Source: Spironucleus salmonicida (Eukaryota; Fornicata; Diplomonadida; Hexamitidae). Taken from it: a stretch of 64,000 bases of DNA. This document shows positions 35,256 to 47,400 of this stretch, in pieces. Made by a program: the position numbers and the translations under genes. The DNA lies in contig CM035316.1 of the NCBI GenBank assembly GCA_000497125.2, positions 634,001-698,000 of the forward strand, written 5' to 3'. A model generated the notes under the pieces. That model was not told where the DNA came from. It was given only the letters and a program-made list of their open reading frames with translations, and ran no database searches. Each line of letters starts with the position of its first letter. Position 1 is the first letter of the stretch.

Positions 35256-37547
35256 TCATACGCCCTCCGTCTCGCTAACTCGACACGCGCTGCACATCTC
35301 TGCACCCCCGCAGCGCCCTCCGTGCTGCGCGTGGCCGCACATGAACACGTGGAAGTCGCTCCCGGTCACAATTTCACCCCCGCAGGCACCGCAGACACAT
35401 CCCTCATCTACCCGTATAAACCGGCGTTCTAGCGCGACCCGGCGTCTCTCCAACGTGGCCTGCGCGAACTTCTGGGACCCGAGTGAGTTTTTGCAGTTCT
35501 CAAGCCGGGCCTGCAGGCCCTCGAAAACAGCTTTTTTGTCCGCATCGCGCACCGGTGCGGCCTGGCCCCGTTTCTAGCGCACGCCGAAGGCCTACGCCAC
35601 TTCCGTTCCGATTTTCTGCACGAAACGCGCCTCCGCTACCGCGATCGGCGCGGTCTCTAAACGGTCCAAAGCGAGCGCCTCCGCCAGCTACGAAATCGCG
35701 CGCAGTTCGTGCAGCTGGTAGCCGAGCTCCGCGCTCTCCAGCGACTCAGGAACGCTCGAAAGCGCGTTCAGAAGGTCGCTTTTCACCTCCTCGTCGCCGC
35801 TGTACTTGATCGTCGAAATATAGTTTTGGAGCATATGCGCGTCGAGCTCCGCCCCGCCGCACATGTTCTTATCGATTAGCATAAGCAAGTTTACGCTTTT
35901 TTAAGACAGAAAATTGCGGTTTTTCAGCGCAAAATTTGCGATTTTCCGCTCTAAATTCAACCCGTTCCGATGCGCAAAAACGCACAGAAACGCCACGAAC
36001 TCGCCGCACTCGCGGAAGGCGCCCAGGAAGTCGATTCCGGCCTCAGCGTTCTGGACCGAAACGCCGCTCCGGAACGCGATTTTCACGAACTCCAGCGGGC
36101 CGATTCCTGCCATTTTGAGCTTCCGCGCCCCCTCCGCGAAGTCATTTTTCTCGCACAACGCGACGCCCCAGCGCCGCAGCACCTCCCGCGGGTCAGAACT
36201 GTAAAACTCAGCCCGCTCGAACTGATATAACTCCAGAAATTGCCTGGAAAAATCGGCGGCGAAATCGACCGAAAACAGCGAATTCCGCTCGGTTCCGCAC
36301 GCGAAAAGCACGTTCTGACAGCCAGAAATTGAATTGAAAAGCTCGATTTAGATGCTTTTTTTACTCATTATATCAGTTAGAATCAGTCCGCTCCCTCCAA
36401 TTTAAGCGATTTTGGAGCCCAGCACGACGAGCTGCGGGCTGGGGAACGCGCTTTTGGGGCCCTCTGAAACGTCGAATTTCGCGAGTTTCTGCTGCACTTT
36501 CAGCGCGAAATCGGCCTCGAAAAGCAGGAAATCGGGCAGCGAGCGTACGCCCTCCGCAGCTCCCAAATACAGCGCCTCCAGCTCCGGAAACTCGCAGTGC
36601 GCGATTTGCGTCGCAAAAACGGTTTTTTCTGTCGAATTTAAAAACGTTATATCAGTTGTTTCTGTCAGAGTCTCCCAGCCGTCTTCTCGAATCAATTTTT
36701 CGAGCTCAGAATCGCTGATTTGGTCGATTTTTGCGCTCGTCCTCTCCTTTTTTTCGAGCGTAAACGCGCAGGTCCAATTGGAGCGGGAAAGCGATAACGC
36801 GTTGGGGGAGTTGACGACGAAGTTGCCGTGGAAGTTCGTCGTGTAGTCCGTGCTGACGGGGCCTCCCCGGAGCAGTACTCCGCCGCGTAGCAGTGCGCGC
36901 TCGTTGCTGGCGAGCAGCGTGTCCGCAACGCAGGCGCCGCGTCCAGAGAGCACTTTGAGCCCATTTTCCGTGCTCAGCAAAATCACGTGCTGCCTGGCAG
37001 ACGCCGCACGCGTGCCAGATACGGTTAGCGGCAGGAAGTCCATAGGCGCATAAGACACGCCCAGTTCTGCGGAGCATGGTGAGCTCCCTGCACGCGCAGC
37101 GAGGCCTGCGAGCTGTTCGGGGATGTCGAACGCCGTAAAACCGATTCCGGTGATCTGCTGGTCCGCGCGGAAGACTAGCCGGGGCTTCCTGATGTGCGCT
37201 GAGAGGTAGTGCACCTCACCAGACTTTGATCCTAGGAGCAGCTCGCCGCCGCTGAAAAATCCGGTCTGGACGCCAGGAAGCTACAGGTCCTGGATATCGC
37301 CGTTGAGGGCAATTTGAAGCGTTTTCGAGGATAAGCAGGCGTATGAGTGCGTGTCTGTAAGGATTAGCAGAAAGTTGGACGATGGGACGATGCCGAATTT
37401 CACCTGCTGGGAGAATGAAGCTGACTGCCTGATGAAAATATAACTGTCGGAAGCCTCAAATAACTGGGCTTCAGTACCATCGTACAGCGCTGTTTGGAGT
37501 AGTTGGTACGCGTCGTTAGGCTGAATTAGGGCTGCAGACTCAATCAT
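35256..37547 (-). CDS. Vps18/Pep3-like HOPS/CORVET subunit
   Basis: A 763-residue protein with an N-terminal beta-propeller region (about residues 1-380), a helical solenoid and a C-terminal RING-like domain in the last 50 residues. The RING has a C-x-C-x2-C start, an F-x-V-F-M-CGH-x-x-H core and a closing CSAC, close to the Vps18/Vps11/Vps8 type. With its length and the FMCGH core I favour Vps18. It is shorter than the usual about 970 residues. The class C Vps core organises membrane tethering at endosomes and lysosome-like compartments; together with the nearby Vps39-like gene this suggests such a complex here. ATG 37547, TGA 35256. Confidence 0.7.
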
Positions 37548-38312
37548 TTTGAGCTTAAACGGTAATGTGTGATTTAAGTATATATAAATGCTTGTTAAAA
37601 AATAATTTTTAAAAAATAAACTTTTATATAATATAATAATGAAATAATTTTAGAATTCAGGAGAAGTTTCTAGATATTTGTCGTTTTAACAGCTGTATAC
37701 TTATTTCAAGCAATGAATATAGCATATAGAGGTGATTTAAAAGTCTGTTAAGTTTAATTTATTACTATGGTTGAGATTCTTGATAAATAATTGATAGAAA
37801 ATTATGAAATGAATAAATTGGGATAATTGGTGTAGTTTTCGCTGTTAATATAAATAATGTCAAGTAAAGATAGTGACATATATAAAATACATTTAATAAT
37901 TATTTAATTAATTAAATAATGAATTATAAGCAGGCAATATGCACTTGATAGTATCTAAAAGGAAATTGTTGTCTAAATACGTAATCATAAGTTAAGGTAC
38001 AGAAAATATTCGTAGTAGTTAGTAAGAATAAACAGCTATTTTATGAATCTGATTAAGTTTATTACGAATAGTAAGCTAAATAATAATTATCATTATTCAG
38101 CTAAACTAATTAATATCTTCTTAATAAATTATAGAATCAAAAATATTAAATCTATTATTTGGAAATTAAAATTTAATGTATGCAATATTTGTAGCATATA
38201 TAAGTAATCCACTAAATGTAAATATATTATTTTATATATAACATTTATAACATAAATTATATATAATTTAGTAATATATAATTTTTCAAACTCTAACATT
38301 CCGCAAAATAAC
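37548..38312. other. AT-rich intergenic sequence
   Basis: A 69-residue frame (37713-37922) exists but its composition is close to chance. The last 30 bases before 38313 form the upstream region of the MGCGSS gene. Nothing else supported. Confidence 0.4.
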
Positions 38313-38870
38313 ATGGGTTGCGGTTCATCTCAGACGTAAGATCTAACTAAGTCAGAAAATAACACGAATGCGGAGGGTTTAAATCCAAAAGAATCTGAGG
38401 CTCCTTAGGGAAGATCAGCTCCTCCACCTGCTTAAACTAATGGCATTTCTATTAATATAGGCGAAAAGACTAATACGTAATAAACAGCAAAATTAACCAC
38501 CGAACATATGATGATACCTTCACTAACACTATCTATGCATGGCGGTTAGGCCATGACTGTTGGTTAGGATTTCCTTACAGATGCTTAAGTAATGATTTGT
38601 GCTCCTAGTAAAAATGTTATTAAATTTACAGCTACAGGTGATGGTAAAATAATTTTAGTTGCATTTGCTCCAAGAGTTTTCCCTTTAACATCTATTACTG
38701 AGGTTATAGAATAAGCAGAGGGTGAGGGCGAAGTAACTTTAGAAGTTACGAGCACCAGTATAAATGGATTTATTGTTGCTGTTGGTTCTGAGGGTAGAGA
38801 AATTAGCTTAGCCATTGACGGTTAAGGAAAGCCAATTTTATCACTCCTTCATGTTGAGCCTTTACCATGA
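38313..38870 (+). CDS. N-acylated small protein, 185 residues
   Basis: Starts MGCGSSQ, a combined N-myristoylation (Gly2) and palmitoylation (Cys3) signal, followed by a disordered Ser/Asn/Pro-rich linker to about residue 65. The rest is a compact beta-rich domain (strands such as VIKFTATGDGKIILVAFAP and EGEVTLEVTSTSINGFIVAV). The architecture suggests a membrane-tethered beta domain of unknown function. TGA at 38868. Two other proteins in the window share the acylation signal (24573 and 55505). Confidence 0.7.
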
Positions 38871-38932
38871 TTAAATTGTGATATTTGTTATTATATACTT
38901 TTAATGATATATTATATTTTTCACTTTACTAA

Positions 38933-39266
38933 ATGTCGAAGTATTCCGTAACTATTGATGAAACTGTATGTCTAAACTTTTTTAATGTAACTTATACTAA
39001 CAAACTAGATGGATAAGAGTATCTTATAAGACTTAAAATTTGAGGAATAAAATAATCATTTGGTAACTAAATCAGACAAGTATTAATTAATTGAAATCAA
39101 ACGCTAACAATAGACCTTTTTATCTAACAGCATGAAAGATAAAAAAGTCAAGAGATCATATATTATTTCTTGTATCTTTGAGGAAGTTGTTCCAGATATA
39201 AAATATTCCATTCCCAATCTCCCTTCATCTAACTGGACTCAGAATCTTTAAGCCTATAATAAATGA
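38933..39266 (+). CDS. Small gene with possible frameshift
   Basis: ATG 38933, with a typical AT-rich leader, opens a 36-residue frame (MSKYSVTIDETVCLNF) that ends at TGA 39041. The +1 frame is open from ATG 38958 (or 38985, 39009) to TGA 39264 and reads as a basic protein with a well-formed C-terminus (IISCIFEEVVPDIKYSIP). The two frames overlap and could be one gene broken by a one-base shift, or the second frame alone could be the gene (102 residues from 38958). The stop is 17 bases from the convergent sirtuin stop. Confidence 0.4.
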
Positions 39267-39283
39267 TATTATATTAATTTGAC

Positions 39284-41062
39284 TCACTTTACAATTATTA
39301 AATTTTTAGACTCTAATACTACCATATTTTTTTTGAAGTATTCTTTTATGTCTGTATCACTAATACCCTTAATAGTTAAATAATTTCTATAAACCCCAGA
39401 ATATGTAAAAAAGTCTGTTTTTTCATAATATACAAGTTTCTTTTAATAACCAAGAAAATTACTACTCCATGGATCTAGTTCTTCGATATATTCTCCAAAC
39501 ATTAAATCATATGCATTATATCCTACACAATAACTGGCATAATGCCCATTTATTGGCTTATAACATATTTCATCTAGCTTTTCGTCATTACAAATATATC
39601 TGGTATCTTCAATTATTAAGACTCCATCAAGGCTATATGACTATATAACTAGATCTTAGTATCTAAATTTGATTAATTCAATTTATTATTCTGTACAAAC
39701 ACAAATGTTACAATATTTTTCATTGTACTTATAAATCACACTATCTGGAATCCATAATTCTGGGATGATTAAAATAACTTATTTAATTATATATTTAACA
39801 GATTTATATATTATATAATTGTCTGCCCATTCTATATAGTTTCTTGTCTCACATAATTCTACTTTTTTCTTACTCTCTTCAAAAATTTCATACACTCGTG
39901 TTTTAGCATCTGGACAGTGTTTTAAAACCTCAAGTACAAAGTTATCTATATTCCCTTTATGAAAACAAACTAGAGGTGTCACATGATTAATTGAATTGTT
40001 AATGTCCTCATCACTAGTGATTTTTCCATTTGATGCGCCTATTAGTAATTACTTATGCTTTTCACTGTTTTTATATTTTATTACATTATATTTTCTTAAA
40101 ATTAAGTCATATATAACTTTCTTCTCGCTTATTAATCTTTGAGATAAATATTTTTAAAAATTAATATCTTTAGCAACAAAATGAACAGAAACCTTACCGG
40201 CTGTATTTAGCACCAGAGCATTTATAGGAAAAACATTCATTGATGTTCCAATTATTAGTATACTTTATGATCTCCGTAATATTGTTTCTAAATGCTATTT
40301 TTTAACTTATATTTCTTCTCCATATAGAACCATATTTGACTTTAATGCACAACCACAGAATTAACACATTGGAACTGCATTATCTAATAAAATACTTTAT
40401 AATAACTATTTATCGAATAAAACCGCATTTTCATTTATTTTTAAATCACTATCAAGCTAAAAAAATTGTCTGTTATGCGAATTCCGTAATAAATGTTAAT
40501 GAAAATTTGAAGTAAAAACTTAATTTTTAATAGATTCAATATCCGTATCTAAATTTCTTAGTTATATATTAAGCTAAAAACCGCTACACATTGAATTTGG
40601 ACAGACTAAATTATTAAAAAACTCACCATGTGCGGGGATATGACGATTTTTTAAATGATTTGTAATACCAGAATAATATTCTAGGTTATCGATATTCTAT
40701 GATATTATTCTATCTATTCTATCTATTTCGCATAGATATGATAAGAAGCAGTGAGAAATTGATGGGATTATTAGTTTATCATGTGTAGAGCTATCAAATT
40801 TCGATAAAACTCTATAATGCACTCTTGGATCATTTAATAAACATTTAACACTAAATGCATACTGCAAAAATGAATCAATTTCCGTAGATTTTTCTGGCCA
40901 TGATTCATACTCAACCTGCATTTTTTAAAAGATAGAATTTGTTGAACGAAACGCTGAAAGACCAGAAGAAACAGATATACCCGCTCCTAAAATTGCTGAG
41001 AAAGTAATTTCTGGATTCATTAAATGATTTAGAAAAATTTTTATTCTTGGAAATTGAGACAT
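39284..41062 (-). CDS. Sirtuin (Sir2-family deacylase) with long C-terminal extension
   Basis: A 592-residue Sir2-family enzyme. NAD-binding GAGIS lies at residues 26-30 with SGLSAFR following, the SQNIDNLE motif has Asn123 and Asp125, and the catalytic His is His145 in AHGEFF. Two Cys pairs follow the His (C-x4-C after FFNNLV, then CQFC), which would bind zinc, and LYGE matches the usual FGE. After the catalytic core about 290 residues of unknown, partly Cys- and Tyr-rich sequence follow, more than in typical sirtuins. It would remove acyl groups from Lys on histones or other proteins using NAD. ATG 41062 gives a short leader before GAGIS. Confidence 0.85.
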
Positions 41063-42505
41063 GTTCGAAATGAAAATCATATAACATATAATTCATATAT
41101 TATTCCGTTTAGTCAAAATTAACTGAGTAATAATGTTAGGTTTTAATTTGTTTACTAAGTAATCCCTATAAAATATAAAATAAAATAAATATATAGTAAG
41201 ATATGACGATGATGAACTTTCTGTCGCAAAAATACGATAGTTGTTAATTATTTTGTACATTTCAAGAGCAAATACGATATGTATTGTATCTCAAAATTAA
41301 CAATACGATTTAGTTATAACTACGTCAATAGGAATCTAAATAGTAAAATAATATAGCTTTTATTATTATATAAGTAACTAAATCATAGTAGTTATTAAAA
41401 AATAAAAAATCAAGATACTAAATATATAATTTAATAGATAACTTAAATCGACTTATTATAATATTTATCATAATAATCTAAACTCTCTATTTATTAATTT
41501 TTTTAATAAAATGCAAACTAACTAAACTAATAGGGAGACCAAGCCTACAGCTAATGGATATTTGTAACAAATTTTGTTTCATATATTTATATAAATTTAA
41601 AACTCAGTTAACAAGCAAATATAGACTCATTTATAATAATGGAATATTATCTCATTAATATATTACTAATAGTTTTATAAAAAACCAGTTACAGCCAAAT
41701 AATTTAGTAAGTGTACGCAAAAGTTTTATTTCCTATTTTAAATACTATTTATTTTAAGTATAATATCAAAATAAATAATAAGTATTTAGTTTTAATTGAA
41801 AATATGGATAATAATTTTAAAATAAAAACTCATGAATAACGAAAAGATTAAACTCATATTTAATTAAACCACCTAATATACTTTATTTTCAAGCCAATCA
41901 AATAATTTAACTATCAACAGAGTAAAAGTTAACAATAGAAATTAACATATAAATATTTTACAGAATTTTAATATTATCAGCATATTATGAAATATATACT
42001 ATAAATAAGTTCAATATTATACATACACTTTTATATCAATGACTTAATTGATAGATTTATGCAAAAATTATTTTAACTTAGCGTTAGTTGATAACAAGCT
42101 AATCGGATAAACATAACCATAGTAACATCGTTAATATTTCATACAGTATGAGACATCATAATAAATTAGAGAATGAATTTAATTTAAAATAAAAATATTA
42201 AAAATTATTTTTTATATTATTATATTAACATGTTTAACGTATAACTAGTTGTTTGATATTACTTACATGATTTTAGTTATATTAACGATTACAATTTTTA
42301 GTAATATCTGATCATATTAGTGATCATTAGAGAATTTTTATTTATATGTAACTCAAAATATTTTTTATATAACATGGTTTATAATACCACAAACGCTAAT
42401 AATAATATATTTAAGTATTTATATAATTATAAATTATTTAAGTCTTAAAAAATAATATAACTCCAATATTATATATACAAGGATTTCCTAGATTTCTCTT
42501 CTAAA
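41063..42505. other. Long AT-rich gene-poor region
   Basis: About 1.4 kb of extremely AT-rich DNA. Frames at 41511-41990 and 41804-42091 are open but read as low-complexity Asn/Ile/Gln sequence typical of chance ORFs with one stop codon. No tRNA, tandem repeat or strong inverted repeat that I can see. Confidence 0.4.
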
Positions 42506-43066
42506 ATGGATGTAAATTAGTAAATTTTATAGTAATATAGAATCTATCAGAAGTTTGAATATCCACCACCTATTAAAATAGATATTCCATAATAACTCGA
42601 TGAGGATCATATATACTTCAATCCTCAGACGTCTACGGATTTAGAACTTTACTTGTATCAGATATTCCTTAAAGCATAAGCCGAGTAGAACTAAAAATTA
42701 GAAGATATGAAATAGATTAAATAATTATTATAGTAAGTAGAAGAAATAGAATAAGAAGAATCCTCATCGTCATCTAAATAAAGTTAAATCTCGTAAGAAT
42801 TAAATTTATCAAATGAATTACATAATTCATTTTCAAATACCAAGTCTCTAGTAGATAAAGAAACCGTTATATTTGAGGATATAATAACATTATACCAGAA
42901 TTTTAGAGACAGATATATAATTGAGAAATCTCAATTAAAATAAACGATAATACTCTGGATTTAAATTATACACAAACTAGTTGAGTACGCTACGGTTACA
43001 AAAATATTTACTGATTTCGATAGAATTCAATGCTTGAAAGAGATAGAAATGATAATTTTTAAGTGA
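42506..43066 (+). CDS. Gln-rich hypothetical protein, 186 residues
   Basis: ATG 42506, TGA 43064. The N-terminal half has a PPPIKIDIP segment followed by a long Gln/Glu helix, an SSSS linker, and a C-terminal helical domain (FEDIITLYQNFRDRYIIEK). About 30 Gln are encoded by TAA or TAG, an extreme dependence on the reassigned codons. No family recognised; probably a coiled-coil or scaffold protein. A tRNA-Val follows 98 bases downstream. Confidence 0.6.
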
Positions 43067-43164
43067 TATTCTCTTTCTGTTTCTACAATCTACCTTTAAC
43101 ACCTTTAACTGAGATTTTTAATTCTTTTCATCAATTCTATTATCTAAAATAAATTTCTCTTATT

Positions 43165-43237
43165 ACCTTTATGGTGTAGTGGTTAGCACATAGCATTTAC
43201 GTTGCTCAGGTCCTGGGTTCAATCCCCAGTAAAGGTA
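43165..43237 (+). tRNA. tRNA-Val (anticodon TAC)
   Basis: A 73-base cloverleaf. The 7-bp acceptor stem is perfect (ACCTTTA with TAAAGGT, discriminator A), the D stem is GTG/CAC, the anticodon loop is TTTACGT giving TAC, and the T arm is CTGGG-TTCAATC-CCCAG. Anticodon stem 27-43 has one mismatch. No intron. An identical copy lies at 55376-55448. Confidence 0.93.
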
Positions 43238-43296
43238 TTTTATACACATGGATTATTAAACTTATTTTTATACAGTATAATGATAATTTTCAAAAA

Positions 43297-44346
43297 ATGC
43301 CAGAGTTCGAAGAAACCATGAAAAACGCCACAACCGAGCTGCAACACAAGAAGTACCTCCTAGCGAAGCTGAAAAAGTCTTAATCGTACTACTAGGCATA
43401 AATCATTGAAATCCACGAAAAAATAAAACTCTCAAACTACCAGTTTCAAGACGATAACGTCTACGACGCGGAAGACTTCACGAGCAATGATCAGGAACTG
43501 CTAAACTTCCAGATGCTAAACTCCTCCTTCTAGGGCCAGTTACAGGCCGCGAAAGCTAAGTTTTAGGCCCTAAAAACGGAAGTTTAGCAGGTTAAAAACT
43601 CCCCAAAAACGCAGGAAACGAAAGATTTGACTCCAGAAATCGACATTTTGAAGCAGAAAATCACCGACTTAACGTTACAGCAGCACACGCTCCAAACCGA
43701 AGGAAAAGACCTTCTACGACTCTTCAACATCGATCTAGACAGCATTTCCCAGCTAGAAAACGTTCATTTTTAGAAAGAAACGAAAAATCGAATTCAAAAT
43801 GAATTAAATTTTAAAAGTAGCATATCGCTCGAAAACGACAGAATAAGCGCCCTGAAAGAAACGAAGGCGAGCCTGTAGGCAGAAAAAGCTCAGATTTTGA
43901 CAGAAAAAACAGACAATTCTGAGCGAATTTCCACTGAAATCGAGATTTTACGCAGCCAAATCGAAGACGTGAAGACGCAGATTTCGGCCGCGCGGGAATC
44001 AGGAACTGCGGCGGCTGCGGAGCTCTCAGATACTCGGCATTAGCTCGAAGCGAAGGAGGCTGCCGACGCCGAAATTGAAGTCAGGTTACTAGCGTTGGCA
44101 GCGAGAAACGCAGAGCTGGCGCGCGAAAATTAAGCCTCGGCGCGCGATTTGGAGCTAGGGAATTTTGAGATAGCGCGGCAGAACGATCGGCTTGAGGAGC
44201 GGCTCCGGAGCATGCCAAATCTGGGTGAAGAGCAGCTCCTCGCAGAGCTGGACAAATTTTTTACCGACGAACTGAATTCAGCACTTCGTGAAACGTTCGT
44301 AGGAGAGGAATTATTATTATTATATAATAATTAGTAAAAAGTTTGA
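43297..44346 (+). CDS. Long coiled-coil protein, 349 residues
   Basis: ATG 43297 to TGA 44344, almost entirely coiled coil from residue 5 to about 330 with Gln, Glu, Lys and Leu in heptads; short breaks occur near residues 55 and 110. The gene becomes GC-rich toward the 3' end. It could be a basal-body or intraflagellar component, but no diagnostic motif is visible. It lies 60 bases after the tRNA-Val and is convergent with the large WD40 gene. Confidence 0.7.
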
Positions 44347-44460
44347 TACGGTAGAATTTTGATAAAATTCTTATAATAAGAATAATTCAAATTTATCTGT
44401 GATTATTTTATAATTGTATATAATAATTATATAAATGTTTAGTTTCTCTCCCTTACATCT

Positions 44461-47400
44461 TCACTCCTTTCCCAGCTTGCTCGGCGGCCTCGGCACGCCA
44501 GGTGGCAGCGCTGAACGGTCCCGATCGCTCTTCTCGCCCACAGGGTAGTTTTTGTCCAAAAAGCTGTCCAGCGCGACGTCTTGGAAATCCTCCTCGCTCC
44601 CACTCACAACATCGCTCACCTCTCCACACTGCTCATCCAAAATCATCGTGAGCGCGTCCCCGAACATCTGGTCCTCCAGAATGTTCATGTCCTTCTTTTT
44701 CTTCATTAACCCCAATTTTGCAGCGCGAAGCTTCTGCTGCAGCACCTTGTTCTCACGCCGCATCAGGTTGCTGAAGCTGAGCAGCGTGGAGCTCTGCGTA
44801 CGCGCTTGCTCGATCGCCTGGTTCAGCTGCTCGCGGCGCCGGTCCAGCGACTTCTGGAGCGTCGCTACAGACTTTTCGAGGTACTCGCGCTGCCGTGCTA
44901 CACCAGTCTCCTGCGAGTTCCCGCCACCGCGTGGCTCGATCTGGCCCCGGCCGACGAGCGCGTTCAGGATCTCAGAATTGACGTCGACTTTGGCCTTCAG
45001 CTGCAACGCGAACTCGGGGTCAATGTGCTTGCCGTAGATGATCTTCAGCGCGTTGATGAAGTCCTTCGTGTCCTTGTCGGTCGTATTCTGCGGCTGAAGC
45101 GCCTCAACAGATTTTGCAAAATTTTGGTTGATTTTGATGCCCATTTTCTTGCAGTAGAGCTCCGAGAACTTGCTGAGGTCAAAAAGTAGGTCCTTCATGC
45201 CCTGCTCGTTGCGCACGATGTGAGCCGAAATCTGTTCGTTTTCCGCTTTAAACGACTGCTTGCGGAGCGTCAAATCGTTGATCACGAGCTCGGCCTGCTT
45301 CTGCTTCAGCGCATCCTTGAGGAGCTCCTGATCCATGTCCGCGATCTGCGTCTGCAGGTCGCTGATCTGGTCGTCGCGCGGCGCTACGCACTGCTTCAGG
45401 TCCCCAACCCGCTAGTTAAGCAGCTGCTTCAGCTTCTCCAGGTCCTGCTTCTCGCCGCTCATCTGGAAAATCGTCGATTTCTTGCTGATTTCGGCGTTTT
45501 CGCGGTCGAAAATGTCGTTCTGAATGCGGTCTTTCTGGTCGATTTGGAACTGGTAATTCTTGCCGATCTCGAGGCCCGCGTTCTGGCAGCTGATGAGCTG
45601 GTGCTTCGCGTCGCCAAACTGCTGCAGGAGCGCGTTGTATGTTTTCTCCATTTTCTTGTGCTCCGTGCGCAGATTTTGGACCTGGAAAGACTCGTTTTGG
45701 ATCGATTTTTCGACGTTTTTGCGCAGATTCGTTATATCAGTTTCAAGCGCATTTTGGGCGCTGTTGAGATTGTTTGCCGAAATCTGCTGCAAATTCGCCT
45801 GATCTGCTACAAGAGATTGGTACTGGGCGCTCAAATTCTGGACTTGAATTCCCGTGTTTTCGATTTCGATTTATGCTAAATTCTTCGTTTCAAGTATATA
45901 ATTTTTTTCAATTTAATTTTGATTTTCCACTCCTTAAAGTCGTTTTTTCTGTAAGCTATCTCGCTCGCTTTTGAGCCTACTGATCTGCTCGTCGTACGAA
46001 TTTTCGAGCTGCGACTGCAGGGAGCTCAGTTTCGCGCCGTGCTCCTGGCTCATCAATTAGCTCTGCAGGGTGAGCTCGTTGAGCTTATTTTTGCTCTCAA
46101 AAATCTGCTTCAGAGCGTCTTTTTTGCCGTTTTGGAAGTCCGAAAAATGGCGCAGAATCTGCTAATCACACTCCTTTTTCACTCCTTCCATCGATTTTTA
46201 CCCTTCCTTTTTCAGCATAAATAACTTCTGCAAAAGCTCGAAAAGGAGCAAATCCAGCGACTATTAGAGCAAACTAGACCGGATTACCTGCGTCTGAGCG
46301 ATTATCGCCTTCGGAACCGGTTTTTGGATCAAGTTTGTGGAATTAAACTTTATATGCGATATAATAATCTGATTATCTTCAGAAACCGTAATTAAGATAG
46401 TTTCTCGAAGCAATTTCATGAATTTGATATTCGAATTATGAATTTAAAACGCCGAATTTTGATCTGACTGCAAAATCGAGAAAATCTGCAAATAGCCCTT
46501 ATCGCCGCACATAATAACATGATCTTTGCTGTGGTTCTTAATTACGTTATTTTGCATCATTGCCTCGATCAAGCAGTCAGAGGTCGTGCCGTTGTTCTGC
46601 TGCATCCGTTACCACTCCAAAATTTGCAACTGGGATGGTAAAAGGAGCGATTGTGTCTATTTTGAATTGAAATTCAAGTTTCCGCTCTACAAAATGTTCA
46701 AAATCGAAGACTCGATATTCAAAATCTGAACCGCGCCGTCGTTGAAAGTCGTCAAAAGAAGCAAATACTCGATTTTGAGGCCTGAATTTATGGCATTTTG
46801 ACGCTGAACTTTCAAGTTTTCGGTCAAATTTTCGGATTTCAAAATTGAAAAATGAACGGCAAATTTTTGCGAATTTGGGAGTGAAAATTTGAATTCAATT
46901 TGATTTTTCAAAGTGTTGAAAACAGCGATATCGCCATCGCTGAACGAAATGACAGCCAAACCAGAATTTTCAGAAATTTCAAAATGCGTCGGCTGCGCTG
47001 CCGGGTTTAGCATATTCAAGTTGTTTCGCATACTCAATTATGCTTTTTCCGAAAATAAATTCCCATAAACTTGATTGACGAAAGTCAGCCGCTGCTTTAA
47101 TTCGATTTTGGCTACATTTTTGAACTCGTAAAACGTGAAAGTGAGCAGGAAATTAGCTGTCAAAACGTAGAAGAAGTTGCCCGTTTCATCTGTCTGAATC
47201 TGCAAAATTTTCTCTGAAATTTCGATCACAGACGCCACTTCCACGTCTTATTGCACTATGTGTAGTACTATTATACATTCTGTGAACGTTTTGAATTGTG
47301 GTTCATTGCAAGAAACTGAGGCCAAAATGTGGACGCCCGTCGGGTGAAGTTTCAAGTTTGTGATTTCGTACGTCCTTTTAGAGAAGTCAAACTCGTCTGG

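Noticed and set aside
37713-37922. 69-residue ORF
   Set aside because: No protein-like signal beyond an ATG; probably chance.
41511-42091. Two ORFs of 159 and 95 codons
   Set aside because: Composition is the low-complexity Asn/Ile/Gln expected of random AT-rich sequence; no motif.
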